The notes beneath the pieces were generated by a model that did no database searches, had not been told where the DNA came from, and was given only the letters and a program-made list of their open reading frames with translations. From Actinomycetales bacterium (GTDB lineage Bacteria; Actinomycetota; Actinomycetes; Actinomycetales; Dermatophilaceae), in assembly GCA_016711095.1 (NCBI GenBank), contig JADJTP010000003.1, forward strand, positions 806,001-870,000: 64,000 bases of DNA, written 5' to 3'. Position 1 is the stretch's first letter; each line of letters begins with the position of its first letter. The translations under genes were made by a program, and so were the position numbers. This document shows positions 59,719 to 64,000 of the stretch, piece after piece.

Positions 59719-61080
59719 GCGTTGCCGTGCGGCGACGCGAGCGCGGGCCTTGGCCCGGCCGGCCACCACGGCATCCTTGGCCGCGTCGGCGATGATCCGA
59801 GCCCGCGAGCGACCTGGCTCCTTGTCGGGCAGGGCGAAGTAGAAGACCTTCGCCCACGACGACGCGAGCTGGCGGGGGTAGGACCCGGTGACGTAGTGCA
59901 GACCGTACCGGGCACAGATCTCGCGAACCTGCGGGGCGATCTTGGCGTAGTGGTTGCTCGGCAGGTCGGGGAACAGGTGGTGTTCGATCTGGTGGCTGAG
60001 GTTGCCGGACATGAAGTGCAGCAGCCAGCTGCCCGAGATGTTGGCCGAGCCGAGCATCTGGCGGACATACCACTCGCCGCGAGTCTCGTCCTCGATCGAA
60101 TCGTAGGCGAACGTGTCGACGCCGAAGGGGAAGTGACCGCAGAGGATGACGCCGTTGGACCACAGGTTGCGCACGATGGTGGCGACGAAGTTGGCGCCCA
60201 TCGTCGGCAGGAACGACGGCCCGGACAGCAGCGGATGGACGACATAGTCCTTGAGGACCTGCCGACGCATCTTCGTCAGCAACAGCCGCATCCGCTCGCG
60301 GCCTTCCTCCTTGGGAATCTTGCCGGTCAGGACGTCATGCAGCCGGACGTCGTAAGACGCGATGCCCCACTCGAAGAACAGCGCATTGATGAAGCTGTAG
60401 ATCGGCTGACCGAGGAAGAACAACCGCCACGGCTGGTCGGTGTCGACGCGGATGATGCCGTAGCCGAGGTCATTGTCACGGCCGAGCACGTTGGTGAAGG
60501 TGTGGTGCGTCTCGTTGTGCGACTCCTTCCACTGCTTGGCCGGGGAGACGTGGTCCCACTCCCAGGTCGTCGAGTGGATCTTCGGATCGCGCATCCAGTC
60601 CCATTGCCCGTGCAGAACGTTGTGGCCGATCTCCATGTTGTCGATGATCTTGGCGGCCGACAGTCCGACCGTCCCGACGATCCAGGCCGGTGGGAAGAGC
60701 GAGAAGAGCAGGACGGCGCGGCTGCCGAGCTCCAGGTAGCGGTTGAAGGCGATGACCCTGCGGATGTATGCCGCGTCGCTCGCCCCCCGCGAGTCGATGA
60801 CCTGCTGGCGCAGCGCGTCGAGCTCGCGCCCGAGCGTCTCGACCTGCTCGGCGGTGAGGTGAGCGGTGGGGTCAGGCTTGCCTGACGGCTTGGGGTGCAA
60901 TACCCGCTCGTGGCCGCTGACCAGGCGCAGGTGCGGGTTCACCCGGTTGTCGACGAGCACGTCGGCGCCGAAAGCGTGTTCGACGCTCGCCCCGAAGGTG
61001 TCAGTCGTGCGCCCGGCCCCGTTGAGGGTCGGGGGATCGCAGTGGTCGGTCGGGGTGTGCGGTTCGGCGACGAGGGTCAT
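59716..61080 (-). CDS. acyl-CoA desaturase, DesA3-type
   Basis: A 454-residue membrane di-iron desaturase with three His boxes: EIGHNVLHGQWDW, ESHNETHHTFTN and NLSHQIEHHLFPD. Two hydrophobic regions (LLFSLFPPAWIVGTVGLSAAKI; LFFLGQPIYSFINALFF) anchor it. Actinobacterial enzymes of this type (DesA3) insert a double bond at position 9 of stearoyl-CoA, taking electrons from the ferredoxin reductase encoded 11 bases upstream in the same operon. ATG 61080 has GAGGAG at good distance. A divergent PucR-type regulator lies upstream of the pair. Confidence 0.9.
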   Translation of the reverse strand: MTLVAEPHTPTDHCDPPTLNGAGRTTDTFGASVEHAFGADVLVDNRVNPHLRLVSGHERVLHPKPSGKPDPTAHLTAEQVETLGRELDALRQQVIDSRGASDAAYIRRVIAFNRYLELGSRAVLLFSLFPPAWIVGTVGLSAAKIIDNMEIGHNVLHGQWDWMRDPKIHSTTWEWDHVSPAKQWKESHNETHHTFTNVLGRDNDLGYGIIRVDTDQPWRLFFLGQPIYSFINALFFEWGIASYDVRLHDVLTGKIPKEEGRERMRLLLTKMRRQVLKDYVVHPLLSGPSFLPTMGANFVATIVRNLWSNGVILCGHFPFGVDTFAYDSIEDETRGEWYVRQMLGSANISGSWLLHFMSGNLSHQIEHHLFPDLPSNHYAKIAPQVREICARYGLHYVTGSYPRQLASSWAKVFYFALPDKEPGRSRARIIADAAKDAVVAGRAKARARVAARQR

Positions 61081-61091
61081 TCTCGGGCTCC

Positions 61092-62195
61092 TCAGTGGTC
61101 GATCTCGCACGCGCCGGCGGCAGCCGACACGCAAGTTTGGATGGCGACACCATCGCCTGGGGCGGCATACGTGAGATCGCCGGTTCGCAGGTCGCGGACC
61201 GCGCCCTCACGCAGCGGGAGCACACACTGGAAGCAAATGCCCATCCGGCAGCCGTGCGGCATGATCATTCCGGCCTCTTCGGCGACGTCGAGGATCGGGC
61301 GGGAGCCGTCGGACTCGACGACCGTGCCGGTCTTCACGAAGGTGACCGTACCGCCCTCTCCGGTGACGACCAGGTGCGGGCGGAACCGCTCTACGTGCAG
61401 CCGCTCGGCGAGCGCCGCTGCGTCCCAATGAAGCTCGCAGGCGTCGAGCATCCCCGTCGGACCGCAGGCCCAGACCTCACGCTCGCGCCAGTCAGGCACG
61501 AGACGATCCAGGTCGACGGCGAGGTCGAGCATGCCGTCGCTGTCGGTGTGCAGCTCGACGAGGCGGATCAGCCCGGTTGAGCCGAGCTCACGCAACTCCT
61601 CGGCGAAGATGACGTCGCGGGCGCTCGGCGCGGAGTGGACCATGACGACGTCGGGAAGCTCGGCGACGTGGTTGCGCAGCATGCCCATGACGGGGGTGAT
61701 GCCACTGCCGCCGGTGAGGAAGAGGACCTTGGCCGGGCGGGGGCTCGGCAACACGAACTCGCCCTCGGCTTGGCCGAGGTGCACGAGCGTGCCGGGGCGC
61801 AAAGCGTGAACGATGTGGTTGCTCACCCGGCCACCGGGGATCGCCTTGGTCGTGATGGTCAGCAGGCCGTCGGTGCGGCCCGCGTCACGCGTGAGCGAGG
61901 TCAGCGAGTAGGTGCGCCAGTTGCGCACCCCGTCGATGTCGACCCCAAGGCGCAGGTACTGACCGGGCACGTGCCCAGCCCAGTCGGCGCCCGGCTTGAT
62001 GGTGACAGTGGCAGCGTCTGGGGTCTCCAGGTGAACCTGCTCCACCCGGCCGGCAAGCTGATCGGCTCCGGGGCGCAGCGGGTGCAGGACGTCGAGGGTG
62101 TCGGCCGGCATGAGAGCACCGGTGAGCAGCTCGGCGGCCCGCCACGCGCGCTCACGCAGCCCTCGGCCTCGCGCCGGGATCAGTGAGGTGGTCAT
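61092..62195 (-). CDS. ferredoxin reductase with C-terminal 2Fe-2S domain
   Basis: A 367-residue electron-transfer protein: FAD-binding barrel (RTYSLTSLTRDAGR near 116), NAD-binding part (KVLFLTGGSGITPVMGMLRNHV) and a plant-type 2Fe-2S domain at the C-terminus with CRMGICFQCVLPLREG and a last Cys in IQTCVSAA. The order FAD-NAD-FeS and the N-terminal ~60-residue extension match M. tuberculosis Rv3230c, the NADPH partner of DesA3. It would pass electrons from NAD(P)H to the desaturase. Both genes form an operon. Confidence 0.9.
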   Translation of the reverse strand: MTTSLIPARGRGLRERAWRAAELLTGALMPADTLDVLHPLRPGADQLAGRVEQVHLETPDAATVTIKPGADWAGHVPGQYLRLGVDIDGVRNWRTYSLTSLTRDAGRTDGLLTITTKAIPGGRVSNHIVHALRPGTLVHLGQAEGEFVLPSPRPAKVLFLTGGSGITPVMGMLRNHVAELPDVVMVHSAPSARDVIFAEELRELGSTGLIRLVELHTDSDGMLDLAVDLDRLVPDWREREVWACGPTGMLDACELHWDAAALAERLHVERFRPHLVVTGEGGTVTFVKTGTVVESDGSRPILDVAEEAGMIMPHGCRMGICFQCVLPLREGAVRDLRTGDLTYAAPGDGVAIQTCVSAAAGACEIDH

Positions 62196-62220
62196 ACCTC
62201 ATTCTTGCGGGTTTTCGGGC

Positions 62221-62226
62221 TAGAAT
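62221..62226 (+). promoter_or_regulatory. possible -10 element (TAGAAT) for the PucR-type gene
   Basis: TAGAAT in the 95-base gap between the divergent reductase and regulator genes, 65 bases before GTG 62291. A weak TCATTC lies 16 bases upstream as a possible -35. The gap is otherwise too GC-rich for other candidates. Confidence 0.3.
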
Positions 62227-62290
62227 GCTGACGACCCGACGTGAACCGCGCCGCCGTTATTGTTCGCGCAGGACAAGATCGAGGTATGCC

Positions 62291-63613
62291 GTGCCCAAGC
62301 CAGCCCCCGGGCCCACCCCGCTCGCACCGGCCGTCGCGACCGCGCCGGTGCGGCTGGCCGACACCGCGGCCCTCAAGCTGGACCGGTCGACTGTCGAGCG
62401 GCTCAGGTCCGTCGTGCCCAGGGTGGCCACAGACACGGTGGCAACCATCATCCGCGAGGTGCCGAGCTATGCCCGGCCGTTCTCCGAGGCGATGGGCGAG
62501 CGGATCCGGGCCGCCGTCGAGTTGGCCTTGGTCAACTTCCTGGAGCTCGCCCGAGCGGGCAGCGGCACCGACCCGGCCGAGCCGATCGCACCGAGCACAG
62601 CCGCGGCATACGAGCTGGGTCGGGGCGAAGCCCGCAGCGGCCGATCGATGGACGCCTTGCAGGCGGCCTATCGGGTCGGGGCCAGGGTCTCGTGGCGCGG
62701 GCTGTCCCGCGAGGCGGTCGCCGCCGGGGTGCCCGCTGCCACACTCGGCGGCTTCGCGGAACTGGTCTTCGCCTATATCGACGCGCTGTCTGCGTCGAGC
62801 ATCGCCGGGCACGCCGACGAGTTGGTCTCGGCCGGCCGGGCTCGCGAGCGTTATCGCGAGCGGCTGGCCGCCCAACTCGTCGGGGGGGCCGAGGAGGGCG
62901 AGCTGATCGCCGCCGCTCGCCGCGCCGAATGGCACCCGCCGCGGACGTTGACCGCCGTCCTGCTGCCCGAGGGCCAGTTGCGGGCCGTCCTCGGGGGTCT
63001 CGATCAACGCACCCTGGCGATGTCGACGGACGCGTCCGGCGACGACGAGGGCGTCGGCGTGCTGCTCGTGCCCGATGCGGCCGGTCGAGACCGCGAACGC
63101 CTGCTGCGTCAGCTCGACGGGCGCTCCGCGATCGTCGGCCCGGAGCGGCCGTGGACCCAGGTCGCCCGCTCGTTCGAGCGGGCGATCCGCGCCGGGCAGA
63201 CCCTGCCGGTGCCGGCGTCGCGTACTCCGCTGGACACCGAGGACCACCTGCCGGAGTTGTTGCTCGGCGCCGACGCGGAGGCGTTGGCCGACCTGCGGGC
63301 GCGAGCGCTCATGCCGCTGGCCTCCGTGCGCCCCAGCATGCGCGGTCGCCTCGAAGAGACCCTGCGGTCCTGGCTGCTGCATCACGGGCGCCGCGAGATG
63401 ATCGCCGCCGAGTTGTTCGTGCACCCGCAGACGGTGCGTTACCGGATGAGTCAGCTGCGTGACCTATTCGGCGAGCGGCTCGATGATCCTGAGGAAATCC
63501 TGAGATTGACCCTCGCCCTTGCGGTCCGTCCACACGCGCACCCGACGTCCCTCGACTCCACTACCGGGATCCCACGACTGCTGCCCCGCTCAGGCACTGC
63601 CCGGCCTCACTGA
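62291..63613 (+). CDS. PucR/CdaR-type transcriptional regulator
   Basis: A 440-residue protein. The last 70 residues carry the PucR HTH_30 domain: RGRLEETLRSWLLHHGRREMIAAELFVHPQTVRYRMSQLRDLFGERLDD. The middle contains a GGDEF-like CdaR region without active residues, and the N-terminal half has RsbR-like helices (YRVGARVSWRGLSREAVAAG). GTG 62291 has GAGG upstream; starts further up would read through the promoter region. In actinobacteria, homologues sit next to desaturase/ferredoxin-reductase pairs, so it probably regulates the divergent fatty acid desaturation operon. Confidence 0.85.
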   Translation: MPKPAPGPTPLAPAVATAPVRLADTAALKLDRSTVERLRSVVPRVATDTVATIIREVPSYARPFSEAMGERIRAAVELALVNFLELARAGSGTDPAEPIAPSTAAAYELGRGEARSGRSMDALQAAYRVGARVSWRGLSREAVAAGVPAATLGGFAELVFAYIDALSASSIAGHADELVSAGRARERYRERLAAQLVGGAEEGELIAAARRAEWHPPRTLTAVLLPEGQLRAVLGGLDQRTLAMSTDASGDDEGVGVLLVPDAAGRDRERLLRQLDGRSAIVGPERPWTQVARSFERAIRAGQTLPVPASRTPLDTEDHLPELLLGADAEALADLRARALMPLASVRPSMRGRLEETLRSWLLHHGRREMIAAELFVHPQTVRYRMSQLRDLFGERLDDPEEILRLTLALAVRPHAHPTSLDSTTGIPRLLPRSGTARPH

Positions 63614-63649
63614 CACTCTGAAGCACGAGGCACGCTGAAAATCCGAGGG

Positions 63650-64000
63650 TCAGGCGCGAGACCCGAGGCCCGCCACGGCGTCGAGCATCTCGTCAACGGT
63701 CGCCGGCGTCACCGGGTCGTGCAACAGCCAGTCAACCCAGGTGGCCACCAGGTCGCGGTCTTCGGGGGTGGTCGCCGACAACCAGCGCCGACAACCTTCC
63801 TCGGCGAGGTGCTCGCTCGTCGCGGCCAGCATGGTGAGGTCACCCGGCCGCGAGATCCGGCCCGGTCCGTCCGCGATGAGGTAGGCGGCATACAGGTCGA
63901 GCATTCGCGCCGGGTCGCCGAGTCCGTACTCGAAGATGACCATCCCGAGCTCCTGCGACGGACTCTCCGGCCCGCAGCTCTCCCAGTCCAGCAGCATGAG
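63650..64000 (-). CDS. phosphotransferase (APH) family protein, C-terminal part
   Basis: The frame is open to the end of the window, so the start is outside; about 116 codons are visible. LLDWESCGPESPSQELGMVIFEYG matches the metal-binding IDWE/D-x-A-GP segment of the aminoglycoside phosphotransferase fold, with the Asp that binds Mg. The following helices (ARMLDLYAAYLI) fit the C-lobe. The family phosphorylates antibiotics, sugars or choline-like compounds; the substrate cannot be told. It is convergent with the regulator gene, 36 bases apart. Confidence 0.7.
   Translation of the reverse strand, partial: LMLLDWESCGPESPSQELGMVIFEYGLGDPARMLDLYAAYLIADGPGRISRPGDLTMLAATSEHLAEEGCRRWLSATTPEDRDLVATWVDWLLHDPVTPATVDEMLDAVAGLGSRA

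Noticed and set aside
1..64000. tRNA, rRNA, CRISPR array, insertion sequence or prophage genes
   Set aside because: None could be supported: no transposase or integrase domain, no cloverleaf-like sequence and no regularly spaced repeats were recognised.

Overview
The window is very GC-rich (roughly 70% by eye), gene-dense DNA from a high-GC Gram-positive actinomycete. Support for this: a proteasome activator of the Bpa family ending in GQYL, a DesA3-type desaturase with its ferredoxin reductase, an FprA-type reductase, a stand-alone LigD polymerase domain, and DUF4235, DUF4190 and DUF998 proteins. The style fits Micrococcales (Intrasporangiaceae or Dermatophilaceae), but no marker gene here fixes the genus. 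No tRNA, rRNA, CRISPR array, integrase or transposase was seen.

Layout. 1-5.8 kb: end of an MFS exporter, a coupled hydrolase/hypothetical pair, a thioesterase, a DUF4190 membrane protein, an AlaA-like aminotransferase and a small DUF6941-like protein. 5.8-9.85 kb: a thiamine ABC importer (thiB-thiP-thiQ, minus strand) behind a TPP riboswitch whose expression platform can hide the thiB Shine-Dalgarno sequence. 9.9-23.1 kb: mostly metabolic genes, including orphan hutF, bpa, a KstD-like flavoprotein, an aminotransferase-methyltransferase fusion, thpR, a MatB-like acyl-CoA synthetase and an esterase. 23.1-29.36 kb: a MacB-type efflux operon (HlyD adaptor, ATPase, permease, DUF5666 lipoprotein with a frameshift, second HlyD adaptor), flanked by two direct copies of a ~70-bp repeat. 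29.8-34.35 kb: SDR, saccharopine-dehydrogenase-like protein, NYN nuclease-like protein and a GH13 glucosidase. 34.5-40.2 kb: a caspase-like protease, a 1000-residue helical-CHAT protease and a convergent protein with one long hydrophobic segment. 40.4-49.7 kb: an SGNH hydrolase broken by an in-frame TAG, fprA, a KhtTU-like K+/H+ antiporter with its RCK-C partner, a divergent two-TM K+ channel, DUF1015, and glutamine-dependent nadE with internal repeat expansions. 49.8-54.85 kb: an operon of membrane trypsin-like protease, MoxR, DUF58 and two vWA proteins. 55-64 kb: LigD-Pol, a small helical protein, a TspO-like protein, a second CHAT protease that spans the membrane and carries an outside CBM9-like domain, the desaturase/reductase pair with a divergent PucR-type regulator, and the end of a phosphotransferase.

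Two observations stand out. First, the octamer GTATGCCG (or CGGCATAC) occurs about 80 times, in all reading frames, on both strands and between genes; composition predicts about two. It behaves as a DNA-level signal. Second, two unlinked caspase/CHAT loci, one with a transmembrane receptor-like layout, suggest proteolytic signalling or defence modules that I do not recognise as described systems.
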